Assembly: GCA_948146395.1 (NCBI GenBank)
Contig: OX411546.1
Location: 23,166,449-23,230,448, forward strand
Reading direction: 5' to 3'
DNA length: 64,000 bases
DNA from: Fragum whitleyi
Taxonomy: Eukaryota; Mollusca; Bivalvia; Cardiida; Cardiidae
In this document: positions 31,343 to 42,811 of the stretch, in pieces
How positions within the stretch are numbered: position 1 is the stretch's first letter
Layout: each line of letters starts with the position of its first letter
The notes under the pieces: model-generated
Databases searched by the model: none
What the model was told of the DNA's origin: nothing
The model's input: the letters and a program-made list of their open reading frames with translations, nothing else
Position numbers and translations under genes: made by a program

Positions 31343-32413
31343 ATTGTCCTTGTCATCATCGTGTGGAAAATTTGACTTTTTGTGATATCTCTGTTTCTAT
31401 AAAAGGTATTCACTTGAAACTTTGCACACAGCTAGATCACAATCAAAAGAGCTACCAGTGTTATTATTTATTTTTGTTGCACACATTTGATATACACAAT
31501 TCCCAGATGGTCCCTTTTGGCATGACAGGTTGCTATTATGATTCTTTGTATGACATTTCAAACACTTTCAGATTGGCATCAAATGCAAATAAATGAATTT
31601 GTATTCAGCTTGGATAGTCGCATAGTCAGTAAGTCCTGACCTGAACACATGGTAAAGACACTGATCAGACTGTGCAGATGCACAGACTGATCTGTGTCTT
31701 TACTTTGGGCACATGCAAAATTGTTGGAAATATCATTCACTTGATCTAAATTGTTGAAAATGTGATGCACTATTACAGGTTCAGATGAGAGGGGTATGAA
31801 ACCCTATGTTGTGGGTACTCATTTGAATTGTCTTGTTGGGACGTTTCAAATGAGTTCCAATAACAAAGGGTTTAATTAAGGGCTAAAGAAATATTTTAAT
31901 TTAAAAACCAAATTACCAGGCCCTCTATCTGTAGCTCTGATAATCTTATATGCACTGGCTCTTAATTGTTGGAAATGTCATGCATAGACTCTGAATTGTG
32001 ACATATTAATGTAAATTTGTAAACAAATCAAAATTGTTTCACTTACATTTTTTAAAGGAAGAATATTTCCTGAAAAAAATTCATGAAAATCTAGACACAG
32101 TTTTCTTACAAAAAAGGAATCTTAGGCATTGAAACTTTCAGGAATATAATACAGTCTGTATTTGATCCGACAGACTTAACGTTATTATTCTAAGACAGAT
32201 TTCTTGTCTCCGATTCCGTTTTAACGGATAACAGACAAACACTGGGGACTCTAACTTCCTGAGTGTATTTAATACACCAACCATTGCGTCTGCCGTAAAC
32301 GGAAATAATCAGAAGATGGATTGCTAGCACGTAATGACCAGTCTTTCTGCAAATACTGCAACTTTTAAATGATTGTAAACATTCCCCTGCAAAGCTGTTT
32401 TAGGAATTTCTGT
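31343..32413. other. Spacer with MITE fragments; CpG-bearing block before 32414
   Basis: 31640-31705 is a hairpin (AAAGACACTGATCAG opposite CTGATCTGTGTCTTT), part of the GTGCATGACATTTCC MITE family. 32160-32350 is non-repetitive and carries scattered CpG (CCGATTCCG, TCTGCCGTAAACGG), which may mark a promoter; no strong core motif is visible. Confidence 0.4.
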
Positions 32414-32452
32414 ATGAAAATGAACAGAATTATTGAACTAAGAAGGTTTAAG
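32414..32452 (+). CDS. Candidate short first coding exon
   Basis: The ATG at 32414 reads MKMNRIIELRRFK and ends with AAG|GTAAGA, a consensus splice donor in phase 0. It lies downstream of a non-repetitive CpG-bearing block. Only 13 codons, so coincidence is quite possible. If real it would be an alternative first exon of the same plus-strand gene as 41804-41890, which ends in the same phase. No family is recognised. Confidence 0.22.
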
Positions 32453-32597
32453 GTAAGAATGAAATAAACAAATTGTTAGCATAAGAGCAGGGTTCCTAAA
32501 AATTACAACTTCAACTTTTCAACACTTATGTTAATTGCTATTAACCAGATGTAAATTGCTATTAAAAGGTCTCAACAGAATATTCTTTAGATATAAG

Positions 32598-32850
32598 TCT
32601 GTGCATGACATTTCCAACAATATCAAATGTGCGCAACGCAAAGACTTTGGTCAGTCTGTGCATCCACACAGTCTGACCAGAGTCTTCACTTTGTAATTTC
32701 TAGATAAATAAGGTCTTAAAGTATTTGTAGACAGTTAGGCAATCTTCTAATTACACTTATGATGTAACTATCTAGGCTGCTAAATGTTTTATCCCACGCT
32801 GATGTCAGATTGTTGGAAATGTCACACACAGGCTCATATATTGTTTCTGC
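32598..32850. mobile_element. MITE with TGTGCATGACATTTCC ends
   Basis: Left CTGTGCATGACATTTCCAAC and right TTGTTGGAAATGTCACACAC form TIRs. A hairpin around 32640-32690 (GACTTTGGTCAG / CTGACCAGAGTC) follows the left end. Second copy at 38071-38305; fragments at 29130-29325 and 31545-31996. Confidence 0.7.
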
Positions 32851-33430
32851 TCGTAGTTGCTTTTATTAGTGTTGCAGTTTGATCAGAATGTGCAAAGTAA
32901 AAAAAAAATTGATTGAAGTCTTTCATTTAGGTGCTCTTTGGAAAAAGCTGGAATTGTGAGAACATGCTCTTTTATGATTGGTTCTGTGTACCCCTAACAT
33001 AGGAATTTTGCGAATATCGGTTCACTTCTCTAATCTGAAGTCCCAAAGAATTCCCTCTATCATTGTATATCTGTATGGTTATGGGTTGGGTTCATCGGGA
33101 GAATGGAACCTCATTGACATTCTGTCATATACCAATGATAACTGTAATGACAAATGCTTTCTTAATGATAATTGCATTTAGACATGTACAAGTCTCATCA
33201 ATGCTTCATGATAATGCTCATGAAAAACTCTTTAACTTGCCTTGTCATTGATAGCCCCACGGTTATCAGATTGATTCTAGCTATCAGCGTTTGTCATGGT
33301 ATGATTTTAAGCCCCACTGAGTGAATGGCCAACTGTCTATTGCTTGGGATATGTCTGTATTTTCTTCATGAGTCTGTCCATCAGTACACTCTAGTCCATC
33401 CTTTACATGACTTAGTGTCAATGTATTTAA
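32851..33430. other. AT-rich spacer
   Basis: No feature is supported; the small overlapping open frames at 32978-33251 have no recognisable content. Confidence 0.4.
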
Positions 33431-33447
33431 TAAGCAAAATTGTTTTA

Positions 33448-33487
33448 TCCCCCCCCCCCACTATGTTTTGGGGAGGGGGGGGGGGGG
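33448..33487. repeat. C-tract / G-tract inverted pair
   Basis: A run of about ten C is followed 15 bases later by GGGGAGG and a run of G. This can form a hairpin or, on either strand, a G-quadruplex. It looks like the 5' hairpin of a CCCC-headed interspersed repeat continuing to about 33730. Confidence 0.6.
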
Positions 33488-34045
33488 TTATATAGGATTC
33501 AGCTTGTCAGTCGGTCTGTCAGTGAAGCTTAAATTTCATGTCCACTCAATTTTTCAGCAAATAATGGGCAGATTTCCTGCAAACTTTACACATGTGAATA
33601 GAATGAAGCAGAGATGTGAAAGTGATATTTTAGTCACAATCCATTGACTTTTGATAGAATTATGGCCCTTTGATGGAAAATGGCTTTTCATTATGGACAA
33701 AAAATTACAGGGGAATATTAGTCTGCTTTGAAACACTCTAGTTTAATAATGTATCTCTAATATATAACATTATTATAATTATTAGGATATTCTTTAATGC
33801 TTTTTGGTGGTTAATCGAGAAATAACGGTAGATTATCACTTGATAAACTCACTGCAAAAGCAGTGAAATTATCAAAAACTTATACCCTGCTTTTGTGCAT
33901 TTCATCCTATCTGACGTCATCTATGCGGGGCGAAATAAGTGACGTCACAATGAACGTTGCATAGCAATCATGCGCAAAATAACGCGCTTTACGAAAATAT
34001 GTCCTAGAAAGTTCACATTTTGTCTCATTTTTGCATTAAAGAAAT

Positions 34046-34180
34046 GTTTAAGTGTAAGATCGATTAATATTTCATTTCATGAAAAACAAAAGCTATATTT
34101 TCACTCATGGCTCTGCCACTCGTGAAAATATAGCTTTTGTTGTTCACTCAATGAAATATAAATCGATCTTACACTTAAAC
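34046..34180. mobile_element. Palindromic MITE (GTTTAAGTGTAAGATCGAT arms)
   Basis: GTTTAAGTGTAAGATCGAT at the left is the exact complement of ATCGATCTTACACTTAAAC at the right. Inner arms AAAAGCTATATTTTCAC also pair, with GGCTCTGCC in the loop. The copy at 24065 is diverged. Confidence 0.85.
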
Positions 34181-34524
34181 AAACGATTATCCTCTATATA
34201 TTTGTAAAACTTATTAATAATTGTACGGTAATTGTTATCTGTTCATGAACTTTTCCTGAAGCTTCTTTTCTGAAAGCAATGGTGAACTTAAGAATAATTC
34301 ATGCAATAAGGGTTTTATTGGAATAGAGAGATGTTTTCTTCATTCAGAGACATGGTCATGCAAATCAAAAACAAATTCTAATCCTATTTGTTAATTTTGG
34401 TGCTAGATCGGGAGGAAATAATGTGAATTAAAAATGGTGAAATTTGTTTGTGAGATTTTCATCTGATGTAGGAAACATGTGATTTGAAGTCACTGTATTT
34501 CATTAAAAGGCCAGATTTTGTATG

Positions 34525-35732
34525 TTTTTAGCTCCACTGGCTGAAAGCCACTGGGGCTATTGTCATGGCGTTGTGTCCGTCGTGCGTCCGTCCGTGCGTC
34601 CGTGCGTCCGTGCGTGCGGTCGTAAACTTTTTCTTTAAAAATCTTCTCCTCAGAAACTACTGGATGGATTTCAACCAAACTTCACAGGAATGATCCTTGG
34701 GTGACCCTCTTTCAAAGTTGTTCAAGAAATTTTGATCCAATGAAAAACATGGATTTAATGGGCGTGGCTAATTTCCAAATATGGTAAAAAGTGACTTTTC
34801 TCAGGTTCTAATCGATGGATACCAATTAAATTTTACATGAATGATCCTTGGGTGACCCTTTATCAGTCTACAAAAAATTATTGTGATCAGATGAAAAATA
34901 TGTATTTTATGGGCGGAGGTCATTTCTCTATATGTTATATAGTGGAAACTTTGAAAATCATTTTCTCAGAATCTAACTTATAGATATCAACCAAATTTTA
35001 CATGAAAGATCTTAGGGGGATCCTTTATCAGTCTACCAACAATTTTTTTGATCGGATGAAAAATAAGTATTTTATGGGCGGAGGTCATTTCTCTATATGT
35101 TATATAGTGGAAACTTTGACAATCATTTTCTCAGATTCTAATGGATAGATATCAACCAAATTTTACATGAATGATTCTTGGGTGACCCTTTATCAGTCTA
35201 CCAAAGATCATTGTGATTGGATGAAAAATATGTATTTTATAGGCGGAGGTCATTTCTCTATATGTCATATAGTGGAAACTTTGAAACTCATTTTCTCAGA
35301 ATCCAATGGATAGATATCAACCAAATTTTACATGAATGATTCTTGGGTGATCCTATATCAGTCTACCGAAAATTATTGTGATCGGATGAAAAATATGAAT
35401 TTTATGGACAGAGGTCATTTCTCTTTAAATTATATAGTGGGAACTTTGAAAATCATTTTCTCAGAATGCAAATGATGGATATCAATCAAACTTCATTAGT
35501 ATGATCCTTGGATGATCTATTATCATGCAGCCAAAAATTATTGTGATTTGATGAAAATATGTCTTTTATGGGTGGAGGTCATTTCTCTATATGTTATAAT
35601 AGTGGAAACTTTGAAAATCATTTCAACATCAGTAGAACCCAAAATATCTAAAAACCTAGTCAAAACCTAGATTTGCTATTTCAAGAAATTCAAGCCTGTG
35701 GAGCGACACAAGCCATTCATGGCTTTCTAGTT
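34525..35732 (+). mobile_element. Helitron-like repeat, family A copy 4
   Basis: Same structure as the other family A copies: TTTTTAGCTCCACTGG start, GTCC/GTGC stretch 34575-34620, about six ~170-bp internal units with GGAGGTCATTTCTCTATATG, then the end hairpin with AGCCATTCATGGCT and CTAGTT. Confidence 0.88.
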
Positions 35733-35884
35733 CATTCTGCAATGATGAACTTATAATGCACATTTGATAATCAGTCACTGATGCCACTTTTATTTATACA
35801 GATTTATCCATCTGCAGAATCAACAAATGTGTCCTTGGTGTGTAGTGTCCTTGGTCCATAGGCAGATCGTTGGCCAAAAGGTGC

Positions 35885-35955
35885 CAAGTTCTTTCACTGG
35901 CCCACACTTGATGGGAATACTGGTGAATTTTCCAGAGAGCAGAGGTAGCAAGTTG
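35885..35955 (+). mobile_element. Fragment of the second SINE family
   Basis: Matches the body of the SINE at 30770 in opposite orientation (TTCTTTCACTGGCCCACAC, ACTGGTGAATTTTCCAG). Head and tail missing. Confidence 0.6.
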
Positions 35956-36043
35956 AAAGTCTTATTTCCCGTTGTAAAATAAAAATATTGTTTAATCTAA
36001 CATGATTTCAACAAATAGCAGTCAGTTTCAAAGTAAATATGTA

Positions 36044-36668
36044 ATTTTTAGCTCCATTGGCCAAAGGCCAGTGAGCTATTGTCATGGCATAGTGTCCGTC
36101 TTGTGTCCGTGTGTAAACTTTTTCTATAAACATCTTCTCCTCCCAAACCGATGGGCGGATTTTAACGAAATTTGGTAGAAATGATCCTTGGGTAGCCCTC
36201 TTCTTAAATTGTTCAAAAAATGTTGATTGGCCCCTAAATATGGGTGTGGCAGGGCGTGGCATTTTTTCACTTTGAAATCTTTAAAAATCTTCTCCTCCCA
36301 AACCATTGGGCCGATTTCAATGAAACTTGGCATGCATGTTCCTTGGGTGAGCCTTTACTAAAATTGTTCAAGAAATTTTGATTGGCCCATAAATATGGGC
36401 ATGGCAGGGCGGGGCTTATTTTGAGCCCAAAATCATTGAACAACATCTCCTTTTGAACCTTATGTTTTAATAAGATGGGTAAAGGTTTGCAAGTTCATTG
36501 TGATTGAGTATTTTGGTGCATAATGGACCAGAACCAGTTAACTATTATTAAATAGGTCTTAGGAGATTTCGGAATGTTAATGTATTCATTTAAAGTAAGC
36601 TTTATTTAATGAAAGTCTTAAGATTTTAAAGCCAGTGGAGCAATACAGGCCCTCTTTGGCCTCTTGTT
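36044..36668 (+). mobile_element. Helitron-like repeat, family D
   Basis: Starts TTTTTAGCTCCATTGGCC with hairpin TTGGCC / GGCCAG; contains two ~150-bp units with ATCTTCTCCTCCCAAACC and ends with hairpin AGGCCCTCTTTGGCCT followed by CTTGTT. Related to family A but clearly distinct; a diverged relative lies at 50720-51450. Confidence 0.75.
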
Positions 36669-37133
36669 TATATCATTAATTTTCTTTCAAATTCTTGTAA
36701 CTACAGCTTTAAGCTGTAGTTATGAAATTTTGCAAGAAAATTAACAACTTATTGATTCAAAAAGATTTTAGCTCAGCTGTTTTGGGGAAAAAGTTAAGTT
36801 TCGACGATGACCAAGCCACAGCTAGTCTAAGTCAGAATTTGGTGTTGGTGTAGATGTAAATTTAGGACTGAAGGGAAGATGGTGTGGCAAAGTTTGGCCA
36901 AAATCTCTATGTGATATTCTTAAAACCAAATTAATATGACATATGTTATTGCAAAAGTGATCCATCAAACCAAGGGAAATAACTCCCTAAAATATATTGT
37001 AAGAATTATTATACTTGTCCACTATAATGATTCAGTGCCTACTGACAAATGTGGTACTTGCTTAGTGATCTTGTTGAAGTTTCATTTCAGCAAGTTTCTG
37101 AATGATCATTCTAGATTCAGAAAATCAGTCATT
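36669..37133. other. Spacer with a small hairpin
   Basis: AACTACAGCTTTAAGCTGTAGTT-type hairpin at about 36700-36723. No gene is supported. Confidence 0.4.
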
Positions 37134-37359
37134 GCTTACTTTCCTGTTTTCAAAATTTTGGACTGTCCAAATTCAAAGGTTTTGCAGACGAAAATTTAAA
37201 GTGGATTTAATTTGAAAAATAACCATTATGTAGGGAAGAAATTAGTGTGGAAAAAGAAGAAATTGCTTGTCAGAAGCAATTTCTTCTTTTTTCACAATGT
37301 TTTCTCAATCATAAAATCACAGGCACGTAAAAAGCAGGGATTTAACAGCAAAGGGTTAA
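37134..37359 (+). mobile_element. TTAA MITE, family 1 copy 2
   Basis: Body GGTTTTGCAGACGAAAATTT, central hairpin GAAGAAATTGCTT / AAGCAATTTCTTC, right end GCAAAGGGTTAA. The left terminal TTAA is degraded (TTACTTTCCTG). Confidence 0.75.
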
Positions 37360-37456
37360 AGTTTTGTCCTGAGTCAGTATGGGCAGTCCATGCAGTCTGA
37401 CTAGGGTTTACATTTGATAAGCATCATCATGTAACCAGCTTGTTGGTCCCTTTTGC
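37360..37456. mobile_element. Fragment of the GTGACC MITE family
   Basis: Right half only: CAGTCTGACTAGGG, TTGGTCCCTTTTGCCC and TGATCACATATT. It abuts the TTAA MITE directly. Confidence 0.6.
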
Positions 37457-37694
37457 CCTAACTGATCACATATTATAGTTTCATATTACATCGTCATATC
37501 AATGAGTGATTGTTACATTAGAGATATTTAGACTTGGAACAAACATTAAAATATTGACATCCATACAGCTTTACCTGATTCAGGCTGGCTTTATAATAAA
37601 CTGGCAGCTTTACAGTTGATTTGGATTGGGCCCAGATCCATGTTTCCAGTTTACTGGTGAGGGAATGTATTTCTTGTAATTGAAGAAGTAAGTT

Positions 37695-37768
37695 GATGGC
37701 TCAGCGCGAAACAGTTGTAACTCCCTATAAAAATATCGGGAGTTACAACTGTTTCGCACTGAGCCATC
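37695..37768. repeat. Short hairpin repeat GGCTCAG family, copy 2
   Basis: GATGGCTCAGCGCGAAACAG on the left pairs with CTGTTTCGCACTGAGCCATC on the right; the inner AGTTGTAACTCCC pairs with GGGAGTTACAACT. Best-preserved copy. Confidence 0.88.
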
Positions 37769-38070
37769 GAAGTGCAAAACAATGGAAATATAGCCACTTA
37801 CAACAGTTTTGTACTAATTAACCCTACCTATTTTTCTTCAAAATAGAAACTTCTAGAAAAACAGTTTGATATCATTAAATGCTTGTAACTAAACGATTTC
37901 ATCTCATAGGATATTTTATTCTCTGCATTGTACTAGCTTTACTTCTTATGGATACTTCCCTTGTTTGATTAGTTTATACTAATTTATTTTAGTTCGATTG
38001 CAACGAAAGCTTAAGCTTATAAAATCGCTCTCGAATACTCAATCCTGATGTTTTCATGACCCTGAGAGAG

Positions 38071-38305
38071 ATTGATTTGAGCCTGTGCGTGACATTTCCA
38101 ACAAGCTCACTTGTGTGTGATTGACAGACATTGAGCAGCCTGGACAGTCATGCAATCGGTTTGAATTAATCATGGGTTGTGGACAGCACCTTAGGGACTG
38201 TAGCCATCTATTGAGCACGCAGTGAAGACTGGTCAGCTGCACAGGCTGATCCAAATTGTAACATTGTTTAGATGTGAAATTGTTTGAAATGTGAGGCACT
38301 GGCTC
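38071..38305. mobile_element. MITE with TGTGCATGACATTTCC ends, copy 2
   Basis: GAGCCTGTGCGTGACATTTCC at the left; the right end GTTTGAAATGTGAGGCACTGG is its diverged complement. Confidence 0.65.
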
Positions 38306-38869
38306 ATTTATATTTTGTCTATTTGGTCAGTTGTTATTTTCTGTATGAGCTATGAAATGAGCTATTAGAAAAAAAAAACAAAAAAAACACTTATATGGAC
38401 AGTATTTATAAAATAAAAAGTACTCTATTTCATATACATGTTCTGACATTGTACTTCCATTAAATTTCCAGAACCATACCCAAATATAATATTACTGTGC
38501 ATTTAAATGTTTTATATTCATAACAGTTTTCATTTATTTAAAGAAATGGAGTGATTTCATGCCTAAAAGCTCATCATATTGGTGAAAATCACAATATTAC
38601 CAAAGCCAAGAATTTTGTACAGAGAGGATTCAGAAAAGTGTTGGTATTGGATTCAAAAAGGCTTTCATTATTGTCATACATGGATAAGTCTGAGTGATGC
38701 AATGAGAATAGTGTTAATTATATTGTTGTTATAAGCAACCAAAACCTTGTAACTACTGAGTTATTAGGTTTTGCAGCACACTTGAGATTATTTGCTGGAC
38801 CTGGATTTTAAAGTTTACAGCATCAGTGTGTCCAATTTATATGTTTAAAGAAGCTGACAATGATATGGA
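38306..38869. other. AT-rich spacer
   Basis: No feature is supported. Confidence 0.45.
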
Positions 38870-39900
38870 ATGAATAAATTGATCAATTTTCAATATTGCT
38901 AATTCACAATCAATGATATTGTCAATCTGCAGGATCGACAATATTATTGATATTTTATGGATACTGTTGAAGTTTATTCAGAATTACTGTCAATATTAAG
39001 TTAATGAAGTAAACCATATAATGCTCTTTGTAATTATCAATAATGTTGGATTAATATATTTACCAGATCTCTAACATTACCTGATACATAATCAACAATA
39101 GTGTCAATATATGTGATTGACAATATTATTGATCATTTATGGACAATATTGAAATTTATGAAGAATTACTGTCAATATTGAGTTAATTAAAGTAACCCAT
39201 ATTTTGAACAATGTTATAGACAATGATAATGAATCAGTTTTGACCAAATCTTCATCGCCTGATTCATAATCAATAATATTATCAATCTGTGTGATTTGAA
39301 ATTTTTTTGATCTTTTATGGATACTATTGAAGTTTATTCAGAATTACTGTCAATATTGAGTTTGAAGTAACCCTTATATAATCAGTGTAGTCTTTGACAA
39401 TAATATTGGATCAATGTATTGATCATTCTTCCATATTGCTCAAATGCAATCAATAATATTGACAATATGCAGGATTGACAAAATAATTGATTTCTTATGG
39501 ACAATATTGAAATTTATTAAGGAATTGCTGTCAATATTGAGTAAATCAAAGTTACCCATATTTTTATCAAAGTTTTGTCACAATGATATTGAATTAATGT
39601 ATTGACCAAATCTTCAATATTGCCCAATAAATAATTGATAAAAATGTCAATTTATTTGATTGACAATATTATTGATCATGTATGGATAATATTGAAATTT
39701 ATTCAATATTACTGTCATTATTTAGTTTGAAGTGACCCTTATATGATCAATGCAGTCTTTGACAATAATATTGGATCAATGAATTTAGATCATTCTTAAA
39801 TATTGCTCATACAAAATAATATTGGCAATATGCAGGAAGGGCAATATTATTGATTAATGTATATACCATATTGCAGTTAATTCAGAAAAGAGCTATGTTG
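38870..39900. repeat. AT-rich tandem repeat, ~180-bp units
   Basis: The marker GACAATATTATTGAT or a variant recurs at about 38936, 39116, 39295, 39474, 39658 and 39838, spacings of 178-184 bases. Each unit also carries AGAATTACTGTCAATATTGAG and ATATTGCTCA-type segments. About 5.5 diverged units. Confidence 0.88.
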
Positions 39901-40130
39901 TTATTTTTGATTTGAAGTTTGAAATGAACCAAACATTGATTATTTTACTGCCCTATTCAATCAGTGGATTTATTGGTTATTAAATTCAAAGGAATAGTGC
40001 AATGTGGAATGATGGAATGTTTCAGCTTTGAGTTTGAATTTTAATACTGAAATTTTGGAATGTGTAATACATAATTGTTTATAATAAAAGTAACTACGCT
40101 TCCGTTGCTAATCACGGCATATTCTTGATA

Positions 40131-40330
40131 TACACAAAGCTTTTGCAGACAGTTTGGACTAAGATCAGCCTGAACAGGTGTGCTGTCTGATCTCAGCCTA
40201 CACTGCCTGCTTTCTATATCTACTATAATTCATGTGGCAAAAACATCACTTAGACTTTTTGAAATGTCACACATATTGGCAATTTGTTTGAAGCATTCAA
40301 TTGAGTTCTTTCAAAGGATTCCCAAAGGCC
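40131..40330. other. Spacer with hairpin fragment
   Basis: GGACTAAGATCAGCCTG and its partner GTCTGATCTCAGCC form an imperfect hairpin like that in the TTAA family 2 MITEs. The open frame at 40180-40413 runs into a SINE and is not coding. Confidence 0.4.
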
Positions 40331-40540
40331 AGGCACTCATTCTTTCAAACTATTTGTCGCTCACCAATGGGTTGATAATAGTAGACCTATGTGGGATAGC
40401 AGCTGGAGGCTAGGAAAGGATGTGGTGGTTGTACTGGTGAGAGAAATACCAGGAAACCATTGTTAGGGGCCCTAGCCGCCGCTATATAACTGAAAAAATG
40501 TCGAAAGCGGCGTTAAACTCCATTCAATCAATCAATCAAT
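40331..40540 (+). mobile_element. SINE copy without tRNA head
   Basis: Starts GGCACTCATTCTTTC, runs through the full family body and ends CATTCAATCAATCAATCAA. 5' truncated at the head/body junction. Confidence 0.85.
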
Positions 40541-40640
40541 TTAAAGGATGCATCTTTTCCCAGTGATTCAGGATTGTTGACTCTCATCTACAATCTGACT
40601 GTTTATTGAAATGTTTGCTCTCTGCATTTATATAATTATG

Positions 40641-40909
40641 ATATGTGACCCGTCACACCAAAAGGGACTTTCTGGGAACTCTTAACAATAAATATTTGAA
40701 AATGAGATTGGGTCCAGCATAGATCAACCAGAGGACGCATTTGAAAAAATTATTTCACAGGAAGGTAGATTATTTATTCTAGATTCAGAAAATAAGCTGA
40801 GTGTGAAAAGTTTTGACCCTAGTCAGTCTGCGCAGTCCGCTCAGTCTGACTGGGGTTGACACTTTACGCACTACCTGGATGGTCCCTTTTCACTTGATGA
40901 ATCACATAT
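40641..40909. mobile_element. MITE of the GTGACC family, complete
   Basis: ATATGTGACCCGTCAC at the left against GATGAATCACATAT at the right; central GTCAGTCTGCGCAG palindrome; same body as the copy at 8296. Confidence 0.83.
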
Positions 40910-41803
40910 ATATAAATTTCTACATTCTACCTGAATGTTTTATATTTTTATCTTAGAAATGAGACCTGGTTCACCTTTACTGATATTGCAAAAGAATCAA
41001 AGGGCTGAAAGAACTGGAAGTCATAATTTCAAGTCATTATTTCTGTGGTAAATAGGCTTTGAAAGAAAGGTCTTTAAATGTACAAACATATGTCATTATA
41101 AGACTTTGGCTGATAGCATGATGATTTTTATGTAACTGAATAATTTTTTTGTCTTAAAAAGGCATATAAAAGACTTACAGCATGATTGCATTATAAGCCA
41201 GTGACCGATGTCGTTATCTATCAACCAATACTCTTTGTACTTGGGTGTGTTAGAAATTATATGATCTAATGTACATTCTCTATATTGCTTCACACAATGA
41301 GAAGTTTTAATTAATAAGTTATAATTCTTGCATTTTATTCAGGAAAAAATTGATTATGTTTGTAAAACAAATTGGTGTTTCTCCATTACAAATAAATTAA
41401 AAATGAAGGAAGACTGCTGGATTAATGATTTAACAATTTAGTTTGAAGAGAAATTCTGGTATTTTTGGATATATTCAACTATGGCTTCTGATAAAACAAA
41501 ATGGTGTGAAAAAAATTAAAATGGGAATAATTCATAGTTGGAGCTCAAATATTACATGACACTGATCTTTTAGCAATATTGTCAACAATTTTAGCATACG
41601 AGGAAGAATGTGAAAATAAAGGCTTTTTTGCACTTGTGATTTAAAAAGGAATTATAGCGGAATTAGAATGGAAATAAAAATATATTGGTTTATTAAAAAA
41701 TGTGGTTGGTTGGTTCTGATGATTTAAATGGAGTTATAAAGGATTTAAAATGGAGTTACAATGGAGTTTCAATGGATATACATGAAGTTGTTGGAAGACT
41801 TTG
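40910..41803. other. AT-rich spacer upstream of a candidate exon
   Basis: 41640-41790 has short ATGGAGTT / GGAATTA-type internal repetition. No TATA or CCAAT arrangement stands out. If the exon at 41804 is real, this holds its 5' UTR. Confidence 0.35.
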
Positions 41804-41890
41804 ATGGCAGGGACTAAAACAACCAAGATCCCTGTCTCAATGAGCCGTAAAGACACCAACATTCCAAGTCCTAACCCCAGTAAACTAAAG
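41804..41890 (+). CDS. Candidate first coding exon of a host gene
   Basis: The ATG at 41804 is the first in frame after a TGA at 41783. The 29 codons begin MAGTKTTKIPVSMS and end in an S/P/N/K-rich stretch (IPSPNPSKLK), then AAG|GTAAGT, a perfect splice donor in phase 0. The sequence is non-repetitive and its composition is far from the AT-rich flank, which is how a real short exon would look. The basic Ser/Pro-rich peptide would suit a disordered N-terminus of a cytoskeletal or signalling protein, but I do not recognise the family. The matching next exon was not identified; a weak candidate acceptor (TTTCATTTGACAG) ends at 46592 with an open phase-0 frame behind it. Confidence 0.42.
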
Positions 41891-42375
41891 GTAAGTCAGT
41901 GTTAATAAGTTGCCTTTAATTCTTTCTGAAAAACATCTAGAGGTCCTTGCATCCATCTGTCCGTTCAGGGCTATTTCTCCACATCTCCCTGACTTAATTT
42001 ATGAAACTTCTTATATGGACTTCTTATGGAATCACAATTTCTTAAATATCTTTATTGCCTCACAGTTTCTCAATTTGAGTCTGCATCATGGCAAAATGGT
42101 GCCTCTATGTAAACATTAGTTTTCTCTAACTCTTAGAATCTCAATTACTATCAGAATGAAAGACCTTTTTCATTTCTTACTCTTACTCAGTGACCTAGAA
42201 TCATGAAACTTTATAGAATTGTTGCCTAGGCCCCAAGGTAATTGTACCCTATTGTTTTGGCGTTACAAAGATCAAAGGTCAACTTGTTCTAGAAAACATT
42301 TAAAGATCTGGGACAAAGAATGTGCTGCTGGTTGCGTGCTGGTAGGTAATTTAAGTCCACTTTGTGACAGATATC
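41891..42375. other. Putative intron / spacer
   Basis: 42130-42300 is old interspersed repeat text (CCCCAAGGTAATTG, GATCAAAGGTCAA). The open frame at 42219-42401 translates this repeat and the following hairpin. Confidence 0.4.
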
Positions 42376-42450
42376 GATGGCTCAGTGCAAAGCAGTTGTA
42401 ACTGCCTATGAATATATAGGCAGTTACAACTGTTTTGTTCCGAGCCATCA
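42376..42450. repeat. Short hairpin repeat GGCTCAG family, copy 3
   Basis: GATGGCTCAGTGCAAAGCAG opposite TGTTTTGTTCCGAGCCATC; inner AGTTGTAACTGCCTAT opposite ATAGGCAGTTACAACT. Confidence 0.85.
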
Positions 42451-42811
42451 ATGTAGTTCAGTTTTGGTTCCTGTTGAAATCATGATGATAATAAAGTGCC
42501 TTTTAACTGTTTGATATAGAACAATCCCATATATAGCTGGCAATTGGGTGTATCGGTTTCCAAGTTTTATTTCTGTGAAATATTTAATATGACAGATTTA
42601 CTATGTGACAGTGTCAGTGTCTAGACCCTGACTGAAAATAAAGTTTATTGTTTCTAAGAATATATGACTTGTCACACCAAAAGGAACAGTCTGGAAAATC
42701 TGTAAAATTCTTGAAGAAATACAAGAAATCTATGTATATTCCTGTTTTGGCGAGAGGTACTGTAGAGAAAGATCAGCTGGCAAAAATTGAATTAATTGTA
42801 ATTTTGCCAAG

